A DNA stretch of 58,824 nucleotides from Acidobacteriota bacterium (GTDB lineage: Bacteria > Acidobacteriota > Thermoanaerobaculia > Gp7-AA8). Of this stretch, positions 17,046 through 25,671 are shown one piece after another; the first letter of the stretch is position 1, and every line of letters begins with the position of its first letter. A program made the translations under genes and the position numbers. The stretch covers positions 1 to 58,824 of the forward strand of contig JAFATB010000001.1 of assembly GCA_019244185.1 (NCBI GenBank), written 5' to 3'. The notes beneath the pieces were generated by a model. The model was not told the DNA's origin. It did not search any database and worked only from the letters and a program-made list of their open reading frames with translations.

Positions 17046-17707
17046 AGCTCGCGCTGCACGGCTACGGGAAGATGGGGAAGACCATCGAGCGCGTCGCGTC
17101 CGAGGCGGGACACGAGGTGGTGTGCATCCTCGACGTCGATCGCGACGAGCCGCTCGCAGGGGCGGAAGTGCTGATCGACTTCTCGCACGCCAGCGCGCTC
17201 GATCGCGCGCTCGGCCTCGCATGCGAGCAGCACGTCGACCTCGTCATCGGCACGACCGGCTGGAACGAACGCATCGACGACGTGCGCGCGCGCGTCGCCG
17301 CCGCCGGCATCGGCTGCGTCTACGCGTCGAACTTTTCGCCCGGCGCGAACGTGATGTTCGCGCTCGCGCGCCGCGCGGGAGAGCTCTTCGGCCGCTTTCC
17401 GCAGTACGCCGCGGGCATGGAAGAGCGGCATCACGCGCAGAAGAAAGATGCGCCGAGCGGCACCGCGCTGAAGATCGCCGCGGAGGTGCGCGAAGGCAGC
17501 GGCGGCGCGCTCGAGCCGTCGATCGTTGCGTCGCGCGTCGGCGCGGAGTTCGGGCTGCACACGCTCTTCTTCGACTCGTCCGACGACGTGATCGAGCTCT
17601 CGCACCGCGCGCGCGGCCGTGAGGGATTCGCACGCGGCGCGGTCTTCGCAGCAGAGCGGGTGCGCGGGCGCAAAGGCCTCGTGCGATTCGACGAGCTATT
17701 GGAGTGA
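17042..17707 (+). CDS. dapB: 4-hydroxy-tetrahydrodipicolinate reductase
   Basis: Second reduction in the diaminopimelate branch. At 221 residues it is shorter than E. coli DapB (273). It keeps the dinucleotide motif GYGKMGKTIE (7-16), the GTTGW loop, NFSPGANV, and the active site ERHHAQKKDAPSGTA with the catalytic histidine and lysine. The shortening falls mainly in the N-terminal dinucleotide-binding half and around the tetramer loop. ATG 17042 overlaps the lysC stop (ATGA). Confidence 0.93.
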   Translation: MKLALHGYGKMGKTIERVASEAGHEVVCILDVDRDEPLAGAEVLIDFSHASALDRALGLACEQHVDLVIGTTGWNERIDDVRARVAAAGIGCVYASNFSPGANVMFALARRAGELFGRFPQYAAGMEERHHAQKKDAPSGTALKIAAEVREGSGGALEPSIVASRVGAEFGLHTLFFDSSDDVIELSHRARGREGFARGAVFAAERVRGRKGLVRFDELLE

Positions 17708-17711
17708 AACG

Positions 17712-18587
17712 ATGTTTCGTGGCGTCGGAACGGCCCTCATCACCCCCTTCACCGATTCCGGCTCATTCGATGAAGCCGCGTACCAGCGCTTCGTCGACTG
17801 GCAGATTGAAGAAGGCATCAACTTCCTCGTGCCGTGCGGCACGACCGGCGAGAACCCGGCGCTCACTGCCGGCGAGCACCAGCGCGTCGTCGAAATGACG
17901 GTGAAGACCGCGAACGGCCGCGTGCCGGTGCTCGCGGGCGCAGGCAGCAACGGCACGCCGCGCGCCGTCGAGCTCGCGCAACAAGCCGCCGACCTCGGCG
18001 CGGACGGCCTCCTCACCATCACGCCGTACTACAACAAGCCGACGCCCGACGGCCTGCTCCGCCACTTCGGCGCGCAGGCGGAAGCGGTCGAGAAGCTGCG
18101 GCCCGGCTTCCCGATGATCATGTACAACGTGCCGGGACGCACGGGCCTCAACATGAGCGCGGAAACGACGCTGCGCATGGCGCGCGAGATCCCGAACATC
18201 GCCGGCGTGAAGGAAGCGTCGGGCAACATGGAGCAGATCCTCGCCATCCTGCGCGATCGTCCCGACGGCTTTCTCGTGCTGAGCGGCGACGACGCGTGGA
18301 CATTGCCGCTGCTCGCCGTCGGCGCGGACGGCGTCGTCTCCGTCGCGAGCAACGAGGTGCCGCGGCTCATGCGCGAGCTCGTCGACAACCGCGACGTCGC
18401 CATTCACAACCGCCTGCTGCCGCTCCTCACCGGCAACTTCCTCGAATCGAATCCCGGACCGGTGAAGGCGGCGCTGAAGATGATGGGCGTGCTGCAAAGT
18501 GATACGTTGCGCCCGCCGCTCGCGCCGCTCACCGCCGCGAGCAGCGAGAAACTGCGCACGATTCTGAAGGACTGCGGACTGCTGTGA
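17712..18587 (+). CDS. dapA: 4-hydroxy-tetrahydrodipicolinate synthase
   Basis: Condenses pyruvate with aspartate semialdehyde. The 291-residue TIM barrel has GTTGENPAL (the catalytic threonine), the tyrosine in YNVPGRTG, and the Schiff-base lysine in GVKEASG. ATG 17712 has GGAG (17701-17704) seven bases upstream, formed by the last codons of dapB. The stop overlaps dapD (GTGA). Confidence 0.95.
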   Translation: MFRGVGTALITPFTDSGSFDEAAYQRFVDWQIEEGINFLVPCGTTGENPALTAGEHQRVVEMTVKTANGRVPVLAGAGSNGTPRAVELAQQAADLGADGLLTITPYYNKPTPDGLLRHFGAQAEAVEKLRPGFPMIMYNVPGRTGLNMSAETTLRMAREIPNIAGVKEASGNMEQILAILRDRPDGFLVLSGDDAWTLPLLAVGADGVVSVASNEVPRLMRELVDNRDVAIHNRLLPLLTGNFLESNPGPVKAALKMMGVLQSDTLRPPLAPLTAASSEKLRTILKDCGLL

Positions 18588-19408
18588 TCACGATCGAAGA
18601 CCGCGTCAAAGCCCTCACGCCGAACACCGACCGCGTCGAAGCGGTGAAGACGATCGGCCTCTTTCTCACGGAGCTCGAGAAGGGCACCGCGCGTGCGGCG
18701 CAGCGCGACGCCGACGGTAACTGGCAGGCGCAGACGTGGGTCAAGCAGGGCATCCTGGCCGCGTTCCGCTTCGGCGTGCTCGCCGAGTTCGCGTCGGGCG
18801 CGCTCTCGTTCATCGACAAGGACACGATCCCCGCGCGGCGCTTTAAGATCGCCGACGGCGTGCGCATCGTTCCGGGCGGCACGTCCGTGCGGCGCGGCGC
18901 GTTCGTCGCGAAAGGCGTGGTGATGATGCCGCCGGCGTTCGTGAACGTCGGCGCGTACGTCGACGACGAGACCATGGTCGACTCGCACGCGCTGGTCGGC
19001 TCGTGCGCGCAGATCGGCAAGCGCGTGCATCTTTCCGCGGCCGCGCAGATCGGCGGCGTGCTCGAGCCGGTCGGCAACGTGCCGGTCGTCATCGAAGACG
19101 ACGTCGTCGTCGGCGGCAACTGCGGCATCTACGAAGGGACGATCGTCCGCGCGCGCGCGGTCATCGGCGCGGGCGTGGTGCTCACCGGCTCGACGCCGGT
19201 GTACGACGTCGTGCGCGGCCAGATCTATCGCCGCACCGCGGAGCGGCCGCTCGAGATTCCGTACGGCGCGGTCGTGATTCCCGGCGCGCGGCCGATGAAA
19301 GGCGCGTTCGCCGAACAGCACGGGCTGCACGTCGCCGCGCCGATGATCGTCAAATATCGCGACGAGAAGACCGACTCGTCGACCGCGCTCGAGGACGCGC
19401 TGCGGTAG
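18584..19408 (+). CDS. dapD: 2,3,4,5-tetrahydropyridine-2,6-dicarboxylate N-succinyltransferase
   Basis: Transfers succinyl from succinyl-CoA to tetrahydrodipicolinate, so the organism uses the succinylase route to diaminopimelate. The 274-residue protein has the N-terminal helical domain and a left-handed beta-helix made of hexapeptide repeats ([46 protein letters not shown]). GTG 18584 overlaps the dapA stop (GTGA). The later succinylase enzymes are not obvious here apart from a possible DapC two genes on; dapE is not identified. Confidence 0.93.
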   Translation: MITIEDRVKALTPNTDRVEAVKTIGLFLTELEKGTARAAQRDADGNWQAQTWVKQGILAAFRFGVLAEFASGALSFIDKDTIPARRFKIADGVRIVPGGTSVRRGAFVAKGVVMMPPAFVNVGAYVDDETMVDSHALVGSCAQIGKRVHLSAAAQIGGVLEPVGNVPVVIEDDVVVGGNCGIYEGTIVRARAVIGAGVVLTGSTPVYDVVRGQIYRRTAERPLEIPYGAVVIPGARPMKGAFAEQHGLHVAAPMIVKYRDEKTDSSTALEDALR

Positions 19409-19434
19409 TCCGGAGCGAGGCGAGGAGCGCAGCG

Positions 19435-20634
19435 TTGCACATCCTGCAACTCGCCACGCGCGTGCCGTGGCCCGCGAACGACGGCGGGCGCGTGGCCATC
19501 GTGCAGATCACGCGCGGTCTCGCCGCCGGCGGCCGCGACGTCGACCTCCTCGCGCTCAATCCGCGCGAACAACGCGAGCACGTCGAGACCGCAGGCGCGG
19601 CGCTCTCGCCGGCGCGCGTCGATGCGGTCGACGTCGAGACCTCCGTCGCGCGCGGCGTCGTGCGTGCGCTGCGCGACCGCGCGCCGCTCCTCCCGTCGCG
19701 TTACGCGGCGAGCGCCTTCGCGCGCGTGCTGCGCGAGCGGCTGCGCGCGACACGCTACGACGTCGTGCACGTCGAGAGTCCGTATCTGCTCCCGTATCTG
19801 CCGCTGATCCGCGCGGAGTCGCGCGCGAAGGTCGTGATGCGCGCGCAGAACGTCGAGTTCCACGTCTGGGAAGCGCGCGCGCAGCAGGCCCGCGGCGTAC
19901 GGCGTCTCGCGTTGCAGCGCGTGGCCGCGTCGCTGCGCGCGTGGGAGATCGCGCGCATCAACGAATGCGACGCGCTGCTGCCGATCTCGCGCGCGGACGC
20001 CGAGGAGTTTCTCGCGCAGGGATGCCGCGTCCCGCTGCACGTGCTGCCGTGCGGCATCGAAGTCGGTGCGGCGCCGGCGCCGCCGGGCGATCCGTTCGCG
20101 TTCTACTTCGTCGGGGCGATGGAGCACGCGCCGAATGCCGACGCCGCGCGCTGGCTCGTGAACGAGCTCTGGCCGCGCGTCGTCGCGCGCGAGCCGCGCG
20201 TGCGCCTCACCATCGCCGGCAGCCGCTTCCCGCGCGCGCTGCAGGAATCGCTCGCCGCGCGCGGTGCCGCGATCGCCGCCGACGTTCCCGATCTCGCCGC
20301 GTTCGCCGCGCCGTTCGGCGCGATGCTCGCGCCGCTCTTCACCGCCAGCGGCATGCGCGTGAAAACGCTCGAAGCGATGGCTCTCGGCAAGCCGGTCGTC
20401 GCGAACGCGCTCGGCGTCGGCGGCATCGACGTCACTCCGAATGTGCACGCGTTCATCGCCAACGACGTCGATGCCTTCGCCGATGCGGTCGTCTCGTGCG
20501 CGCGCGAGCCCGAACGCGCGCGCAATGTCGGACTCGCGGGGCGCGCGCTCGCCGCGGAACGCTACGACGTCCATCGCGTCACCGGCGGCCTCGTCGACTT
20601 CTACGAACGATTGGTGCGAGACTCCGCGCGATGA
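19435..20634 (+). CDS. Glycosyltransferase, GT4-like (GT-B fold)
   Basis: A 399-residue glycosyltransferase. The N-terminal GT-B domain starts LATRVPWPANDGGRV, typical of GT4-type enzymes that take nucleotide sugars, and the C-terminal domain has the donor-binding stretch FTASGMRVKTLEAMALGKPVVAN (given in two parts by its key residues K, E and the G-K-P-V turn). TTG 19435 is preceded by AGGAG with 7-base spacing and is the only start giving a full N-terminal strand. It sits between dapD and the aminotransferase, and its stop overlaps the latter (ATGA). Acceptor and sugar are unknown; a cell-envelope glycan is likely from the company it keeps. Confidence 0.85.
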   Translation: MHILQLATRVPWPANDGGRVAIVQITRGLAAGGRDVDLLALNPREQREHVETAGAALSPARVDAVDVETSVARGVVRALRDRAPLLPSRYAASAFARVLRERLRATRYDVVHVESPYLLPYLPLIRAESRAKVVMRAQNVEFHVWEARAQQARGVRRLALQRVAASLRAWEIARINECDALLPISRADAEEFLAQGCRVPLHVLPCGIEVGAAPAPPGDPFAFYFVGAMEHAPNADAARWLVNELWPRVVAREPRVRLTIAGSRFPRALQESLAARGAAIAADVPDLAAFAAPFGAMLAPLFTASGMRVKTLEAMALGKPVVANALGVGGIDVTPNVHAFIANDVDAFADAVVSCAREPERARNVGLAGRALAAERYDVHRVTGGLVDFYERLVRDSAR

Positions 20635-21743
20635 AGGTCGCGGATCGCCTCAAGGACGTCGAGCTCTCGCTCATCCGCCAGATCAACGCGCTGGCGACGC
20701 CGCTCTCCGTGAACCTCGGCATCGGCGAGCCGAACCTCGCGCCCGACGGGCACTTTCGCGAGCTCGCCGAGCGCGCGGCGCAGGTGCCGTGGCAATACAC
20801 GCCGAACGCCGGCACGCTCTCGCTGCGCAAGCGCCTCTGCGAGGGCACGCTGTTCGATCCGAAGACGGAGGTCTGCGTCACCGCGGGCACGCAGGAGGCG
20901 CTCTTTGCCGTCTTCACCGCGTACGTCGAGCCGGGCGACGAAGTGCTCGTGCCGAATCCCGGCTTCCTGTCGTACGCGACGCTCGCGAAGATCCACGGCG
21001 CGGAGGTCGTCACCTACGATCTCGATCCGCCCGACTGGCGCATTGATATCCAGGCACTGCGCAAGCGCGTCACGCCGAAGACGAAGCTGATCATCGTCAA
21101 CTCGCCGTCGAATCCGCTCGGCAGCGTCGCCGACGCGCCGACGCTCGACGCCGTCGCCGCGCTCGGACCGCTCGTCGTCAGCGACGAGGTCTATCGCGAG
21201 ATCTGGTACGACGCGCCGCCGCCGACGATGCTCGGCCGCGGCGCGAACGTCGTCACGCTGAACGGTCTCTCGAAGAGCCACGGCATGACCGGTCTGCGTC
21301 TCGGCTGGATGCACGCGCAGGCGGACGTCATGAAGCCGATCATCACCGCGCACCAGTACATCGCCACGTGCGCGTCGGCGTTTTCGCAAGGGCTCGCGGA
21401 GCTGATCTTCGACGACGCGGAATGGAACCGCACGTGGCTCGCGGCGATGCGCGCGCAGTTCGCGGCGCAGCGCGAGGCCGCGTTGTATGCGATTCGTCAC
21501 GAGCTCGAGATCGAGCTGGAGCCGCCCGCCGGCGCGTTCTACGCGTTCGCCGCGGTTCCCGCGTGCGACAGCATCTCGTTCGCGAAGACGCTCGCCACCG
21601 ACGCCGCGGTGCTGGTGATCCCCGGACTCGCCTTCGGCACGCGCGGGCAGGGGTTCATCCGCATCTCGTACGCGGCGCCGGTCGAGCAGATCACGGCCGG
21701 CATCGAGCGCATCGGACGCTGGCTGCGCGCGGCCGGGATCTGA
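20631..21743 (+). CDS. PLP-dependent class I/II aminotransferase, possible DapC
   Basis: A 370-residue fold-type I aminotransferase. Visible are the PLP-phosphate glycine-rich turn TAGTQEALF, the NSPSNPLG asparagine/proline motif, SDEVYREIWY, and the Schiff-base lysine in NGLSKSHGMTGLRLGW, with the substrate-carboxylate arginine in FIRISYA. Its place at the end of the dap operon, with no other aminotransferase nearby, makes N-succinyl-LL-diaminopimelate aminotransferase (DapC) a reasonable guess. The sequence alone does not separate it from other aspartate-aminotransferase relatives. ATG 20631 overlaps the preceding stop. Confidence 0.82.
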   Translation: MKVADRLKDVELSLIRQINALATPLSVNLGIGEPNLAPDGHFRELAERAAQVPWQYTPNAGTLSLRKRLCEGTLFDPKTEVCVTAGTQEALFAVFTAYVEPGDEVLVPNPGFLSYATLAKIHGAEVVTYDLDPPDWRIDIQALRKRVTPKTKLIIVNSPSNPLGSVADAPTLDAVAALGPLVVSDEVYREIWYDAPPPTMLGRGANVVTLNGLSKSHGMTGLRLGWMHAQADVMKPIITAHQYIATCASAFSQGLAELIFDDAEWNRTWLAAMRAQFAAQREAALYAIRHELEIELEPPAGAFYAFAAVPACDSISFAKTLATDAAVLVIPGLAFGTRGQGFIRISYAAPVEQITAGIERIGRWLRAAGI

Positions 21744-21796
21744 ATCGCGCGCGCACCTCGCATCCAACTTGCACTTCCCGCGCGAGGGAGTTTCAG

Positions 21797-21802
21797 TAAA
21801 CT
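21797..21802 (+). promoter_or_regulatory. -10 box TAAACT of the beta-lactamase-like gene
   Basis: TAAACT ends 7 bases before the ATG at 21810, with no Shine-Dalgarno between, predicting a leaderless transcript that opens the three-gene cassette. Confidence 0.5.
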
Positions 21803-21809
21803 GCGCGCG

Positions 21810-22715
21810 ATGGCTGCACGGGCCCACCACAAATCCGAAGAGCGTCTGCCGGTTCCGCCACCGAAAGACTCGGTCGCGTCGTCCGAGGTGTCGCTGTATC
21901 GGAACGTGCTCAAGATCAAACAGGAGCACGAGCTCGAGGATCTCGGCATCTCGTTCTTCGATGCGGAGTCGACGATCCAGTGGTCTTACAACGCGGACCA
22001 CTACTTCCACGCCGCGTCGACGATGAAGCTCGCGGTGCTCCTCGGCGTCTTCCGCCAGGTCGACCGCGGCGAGCTGGCGCTGGACGCCCCGGTGCACGTG
22101 CGCAACCGCTTCACGAGCATCGTGAACCAGGAGCCGTTCATGCTCGACCTCGGCCGCGACGCCGATCCCGACGTCTACGGCCACCTCGGCAAAACGCTCA
22201 GCGTGCGCGAGCTCTCCTACTGGATGATCACGAAGTCGAGCAATCTCGCCACGAACCTGCTCGTCGAAGTGGTCGGCATTCCGACGATTCAGCTCGCGCT
22301 CGACGAGCTCGAGATCGACGGCATCCGCGTGCTGCGCGGCGTCGAAGATCAGCGCGCGTTCGAGGCGGGGCTCAACAACGAAGTGACCGCGAACGGATTG
22401 CTCAAACTGCTGCGGCTCGTCGCCGACGGCAAGGCGTATTCGCAGAAGGCGTGCGACGAGATGCTGTCGATCATGCTCGACCAGCAGTACCGCAGCGGCA
22501 TCCCCGCCGGACTGCCGAAGGAAGTGCGCGTGGCGCACAAGACCGGCAACATCTCGACCGTGCATCACGACGCCGGCATCGTCTACATCGAAGGGCGCAA
22601 GCCGTACGTGCTCGTGATCCTCACGCAGTTCGCCGCCGAGACCGGCCGCGGCACCGCGGTGGCCGACGTCTCGCGCGATATCTTCAACGCCCTCGCCGGA
22701 AGCGCGTATGAATGA
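21810..22715 (+). CDS. Class A beta-lactamase-like serine hydrolase without signal peptide
   Basis: A 301-residue protein with the complete class A active-site set: STMK (70-73, nucleophile and general base), SSN (143-145, in place of SDN), E-x-x-L-N (185-189, the deacylating glutamate) and KTG (244-246). It lacks the expected N-terminal signal: residues 1-40 are charged and proline-rich (HHKSEERLPVPPPKD), and no hydrophobic segment occurs. A cytosolic product is predicted, so a role against external beta-lactams is doubtful; an intracellular peptide or amide hydrolase is an alternative. The ATG is 7 bases after a TAAACT box. Its 3' end overlaps the M15-type gene by 8 bases. Confidence 0.85.
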   Translation: MAARAHHKSEERLPVPPPKDSVASSEVSLYRNVLKIKQEHELEDLGISFFDAESTIQWSYNADHYFHAASTMKLAVLLGVFRQVDRGELALDAPVHVRNRFTSIVNQEPFMLDLGRDADPDVYGHLGKTLSVRELSYWMITKSSNLATNLLVEVVGIPTIQLALDELEIDGIRVLRGVEDQRAFEAGLNNEVTANGLLKLLRLVADGKAYSQKACDEMLSIMLDQQYRSGIPAGLPKEVRVAHKTGNISTVHHDAGIVYIEGRKPYVLVILTQFAAETGRGTAVADVSRDIFNALAGSAYE

Positions 22716-23412
22716 GGAGGATGTGGAAGATCAGGGCTTGAAAGTCGTCGATGCGTTCGACCTCGACGACGAACTGCGTGCCGTTCTGAAGCCGGGCGAG
22801 ATGGTGCGCGACGCGCAGGGGCGCCGCCATCGTCTGCCGCGCTATTTCTACGAGATCCCGTCGCACGAGGTCGCGCTCAAGACGCGGCTCACGCCGCATT
22901 TCGGGCTCAACGAATTCGTGCTGGCCGATCTGAAGGAAGCGTCGCGCCTGCACGACTATCCGCGTTACGTCCCGTGCGCGGTGCGGCTGCTCGCGTTCTA
23001 CCTCGAGCAGTTCCGGCATGCCGCCGGCGCGTCGGTGCACATCGCCGTCAACGGCGGCTATCGCTCGCCGTCGCACAAGCTCTCGCAGAACGCCACGCCG
23101 CACATGTGGGGCACCGCCGCGGACGTCTATCGCATCGGCTCGAACATCCTCAAGACGAAAGAAGCGATCGAAAAATACAACGAGCTCGCCGAGGATGTGA
23201 GCGACGAGATCCACGTGCTGCCGTATGGCCACGTCACCGGTCGCCATGCCGACGATCACGTCCATCTCGACCTCGGCTACATCACGCTGATCCCGCGTGA
23301 GATCAGCGAGGATCGCATGGAGCAGCCTCAGGAGAACCGGCCGCGGTTCGCCTTCGAGGAGCGGCGGCGGGTGGATCGGCGGGCGGCGACGGTGCCGGCT
23401 GGCGAGGAGTAA
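22708..23412 (+). CDS. M15-type zinc peptidase (hedgehog/DD-peptidase fold) without signal peptide
   Basis: A 234-residue protein with the Peptidase_M15_3-like core: GGYRSPSH (116-123), H-x6-D (H132, D139 in PHMWGTAADV) and the HVH zinc motif (184-186, in DDHVHLDLG). Relatives cleave D-Ala-D-Ala or other peptidoglycan cross-bridge peptides. It has no export signal: the N-terminus is acidic (NEEDVEDQG). The last 30 residues are a charged, Arg-rich tail. It is translated from an ATG that overlaps the beta-lactamase-like stop, so the two are coupled. Together they suggest a cytosolic peptide-processing step. Confidence 0.85.
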   Translation: MNEEDVEDQGLKVVDAFDLDDELRAVLKPGEMVRDAQGRRHRLPRYFYEIPSHEVALKTRLTPHFGLNEFVLADLKEASRLHDYPRYVPCAVRLLAFYLEQFRHAAGASVHIAVNGGYRSPSHKLSQNATPHMWGTAADVYRIGSNILKTKEAIEKYNELAEDVSDEIHVLPYGHVTGRHADDHVHLDLGYITLIPREISEDRMEQPQENRPRFAFEERRRVDRRAATVPAGEE

Positions 23413-23503
23413 TCGGGGACGCGCGCGCCAACTCCGGCGTAGCGTTTGCTTAGACCCCCTCTGCAGTTGCCGTTTGCCCCAGTCCTCACTTCCGGAGTCT
23501 GCG

Positions 23504-25162
23504 TTGCCATCTTCCGACAGGAAAACCGCTCTCGATAGAGAAGCCCTTCGTCTGCAGAGGGTTAAGCTCGACATGCCCGTCATCGGCATGGAGTCGGAGT
23601 TCAACGTCTGGCTCGACGAGGTCGAGATCAATCCGGAGACGTACTGGAAGCATCCGAGCGCGTTCATCGACCGTCCGCTGCTCACCCGCGAAAAAACTTC
23701 GCTGCAGCTGCCGACCGGCGGCGCCGTCTATTTCGACCGCGGCGTCATCGAGGTCGTGACGCCCGTCATCGAGCTCGCGCCGCAGTCGACCGCGCGCATG
23801 GTGCGCAACCTGTGGGAGCAGATCGGCTTCGTGCGCGATCAGCTCACGAACTGGGGCAAGAAGACCGGCCACACCGTGCGCCTCAAGGCGTACAGCAGCC
23901 ACTACAACATCACCTACGAGATTCCGAAGTCGCAGCAGACGCGCACGCGCAACGAGAAAGCGCTGGCGCTGCTGCTCGCGTACATCCTCCCCGTGCCGGT
24001 GATGCTCGTCGCCTCGAACCGGCGCTCGACCGGCGTCGGCGTGCGGCCGCGCGGCGGACGCATCGAAGTCACCGTCGACTTCACGCCCGATCCCGGCCTC
24101 ATGATCGCGGCGGCCACGCTCATCGTCGGCATCGTCCGCGAAGTCATCTCGTGGCCGTCGTACGACCTGTCGATGCTCGAGAAGCTGCCGATCCCCGTGA
24201 TCGCGGGCGTCGTGCCCGGCAAGCACACGACGCGCAAGGGCTGGCTGACGAAAGACTTTCACTACGAGCAGAGCCCGTATACCGCGGACGTCAATGCGCC
24301 GCTGTGGACGACGCAGTTCGGCGACATGAAGTCACTGCGGCAGATCGCAAAGGAAACCGCGTGGTTTTTCCGGAAGTCGATCCGGCGGTACTCCGACCCG
24401 TTCAGCTTCCGGCTCCTCTTCGCGATCCTCGACGGCCGCGCGCCGTCGCTGCTCGAGCTCATCGATCGGCCGAGCGCGTACGAGGACGTCGGACGCCTCT
24501 GCCGCTGGGGCATGGTCATTCACGAGCTGAAGAACTACGAGTCGGAGATGCGGCTCCTCGCGCCGTGGCGCGAATGGAACGGCGAGTCGATCGACGAGTA
24601 CGTCATCGAACGCCAGCACGCGCGCGAGAAACATCAGACGGAGATGGCGAACGTGAGCGCCGAGGTCCCGCGCGCGCGAACGCGCTCGCTGCGCGCGGCA
24701 TGCGCGAAGACCGACGAGGCGAAGCTCTCGAACGATCTGCAGCCGCGCGCCGTGCAGGCATCGCCGAAGCGGAAGGCGCTGCTGTCGCGCCGCCGCAGCG
24801 ATCGTCCCGGCAAGCTCGTGCCGCGCCGGCCGTCGCAGTATCTCGACCGCCGCGGCACGTCGCTCCTCGCATCGAACAACAACGGCAACGGTCAGGGCGC
24901 GGCCGAACGCCGCGCGAGCCCCGACCGCCGCCACCACGACTACACGATCGCCTTCCCCGACCGCCGCCTCACCCGTTCGGCGTACGAGAAGGTGTTCCTC
25001 AAGCTCGTCTCCGGCAGCCGCCTGCGCGTCGGCAACGACTTCTACAAGCCGATCGGGATGAAGGGCTGGTACCACGCCGTCTTCCGCCGCGAGTCCGACG
25101 GCGCGGAGAAGCTCCTGAGTATCGATCAGCTGCTGAAGAAGATGCAGGACTGGACGTCGTAA
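23504..25162 (+). CDS. Glutamine-synthetase-fold carboxylate-amine ligase (GCS/PafA-like), with basic linker and C-terminal domain
   Basis: A 552-residue protein with features of the GS/GCS ligase fold: a first strand with metal glutamates GMESEF (E30, E32), LPTGGAVYFDRGVIEVV (about 70-85), a histidine/asparagine strand SSHYNITYE (H133, N135), and SNRRSTGVGVRP, GGRIEV, then DFTPDPGL with AAATLIVGI (about 172-210), which mirrors the GS end motif N-R-S ... R-I-E-V ... P-D ... A-A. The layout recalls the Pup ligase PafA and amidoligases; the substrate is unknown. Residues about 405-475 are a disordered Arg/Pro-rich linker (RRRSDRPGKLVPRRP), followed by a 70-residue C-terminal domain. TTG 23504 is chosen for its GGAG six bases upstream; ATG 23573 is an alternative. 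Confidence 0.7.
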   Translation: MPSSDRKTALDREALRLQRVKLDMPVIGMESEFNVWLDEVEINPETYWKHPSAFIDRPLLTREKTSLQLPTGGAVYFDRGVIEVVTPVIELAPQSTARMVRNLWEQIGFVRDQLTNWGKKTGHTVRLKAYSSHYNITYEIPKSQQTRTRNEKALALLLAYILPVPVMLVASNRRSTGVGVRPRGGRIEVTVDFTPDPGLMIAAATLIVGIVREVISWPSYDLSMLEKLPIPVIAGVVPGKHTTRKGWLTKDFHYEQSPYTADVNAPLWTTQFGDMKSLRQIAKETAWFFRKSIRRYSDPFSFRLLFAILDGRAPSLLELIDRPSAYEDVGRLCRWGMVIHELKNYESEMRLLAPWREWNGESIDEYVIERQHAREKHQTEMANVSAEVPRARTRSLRAACAKTDEAKLSNDLQPRAVQASPKRKALLSRRRSDRPGKLVPRRPSQYLDRRGTSLLASNNNGNGQGAAERRASPDRRHHDYTIAFPDRRLTRSAYEKVFLKLVSGSRLRVGNDFYKPIGMKGWYHAVFRRESDGAEKLLSIDQLLKKMQDWTS

Positions 25163-25171
25163 GTCCGCGCG

Positions 25172-25582
25172 TTACGCCGCCGCGACGTTGCGCGTGGCGA
25201 CGCTCGGCGCCATCTCCTCCACCTCCGACATCCGCGCGAGCGTGAACGCGCCGACCGCCATCACGAGATCGCGCACGGCGACGTCGAAGAAGTGTCCGCC
25301 GGCGATGAGCGTCAGAGCGATGAGCGTCAGCCACGCGGCGACGACGTAGCCGCCCAGGCGTGTGAGACCGGCGAGCAGCGCGATGCCGGCGATCATCTCG
25401 ATCACGCCCGCAGTGCGCATGAGCGCTCCCGCGGAAAGCGGCACGAGCTTCAGCAGCATCGGATTCGCGTACTGCTCCCAATTCGTGAGCAGGTTGAAGA
25501 ATTTGTCGAGGCCGGCCAGAAACGCGGTGAGACCGAACGCGATGCGCAGCGTCCAGACGATGGAGTGGATCTTTGCATTCAT
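25172..25582 (-). CDS. DoxX-family membrane protein
   Basis: A 136-residue inner-membrane protein with four predicted transmembrane helices and the DoxX signature near the N-terminus (RIAFGLTAFLAGLDKFFNLL). DoxX proteins are linked to redox or quinone-related and thiol-stress functions in some bacteria, but the role is often unknown. ATG 25582 has AGGAGG nine bases upstream. It diverges from an ECF sigma factor, with a 15-bp palindrome between them, so it is a likely target of that sigma factor or its regulator. Confidence 0.85.
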   Translation of the reverse strand: MNAKIHSIVWTLRIAFGLTAFLAGLDKFFNLLTNWEQYANPMLLKLVPLSAGALMRTAGVIEMIAGIALLAGLTRLGGYVVAAWLTLIALTLIAGGHFFDVAVRDLVMAVGAFTLARMSEVEEMAPSVATRNVAAA

Positions 25583-25627
25583 GCTGTTGTTCCTCCTGTC
25601 TGCATGAGAGTCGCGAGCGAGACATTC

Positions 25628-25642
25628 GGTGACGCCGTCACC
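25628..25642. promoter_or_regulatory. 15-bp palindrome between doxX and the ECF sigma gene
   Basis: GGTGACG-C-CGTCACC is a perfect inverted repeat with 7-bp arms and 1-bp centre. It lies 46 bp upstream of the doxX start and 30 bp upstream of the sigma-factor ATG, the right place for an operator controlling both. Confidence 0.45.
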
Positions 25643-25671
25643 TTTTCGCGTCGTGAGACTCCATTGAAGTG

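Noticed and set aside
15477..17222. A 581-codon minus-strand frame opposite lysC and dapB
   Set aside because: The sense strand carries conserved LysC and DapB motifs; the antisense frame has none.
25147..25166. Terminator between the ligase and doxX
   Set aside because: Only a 5-bp stem (GGACT with AGTCC) without a T-run.
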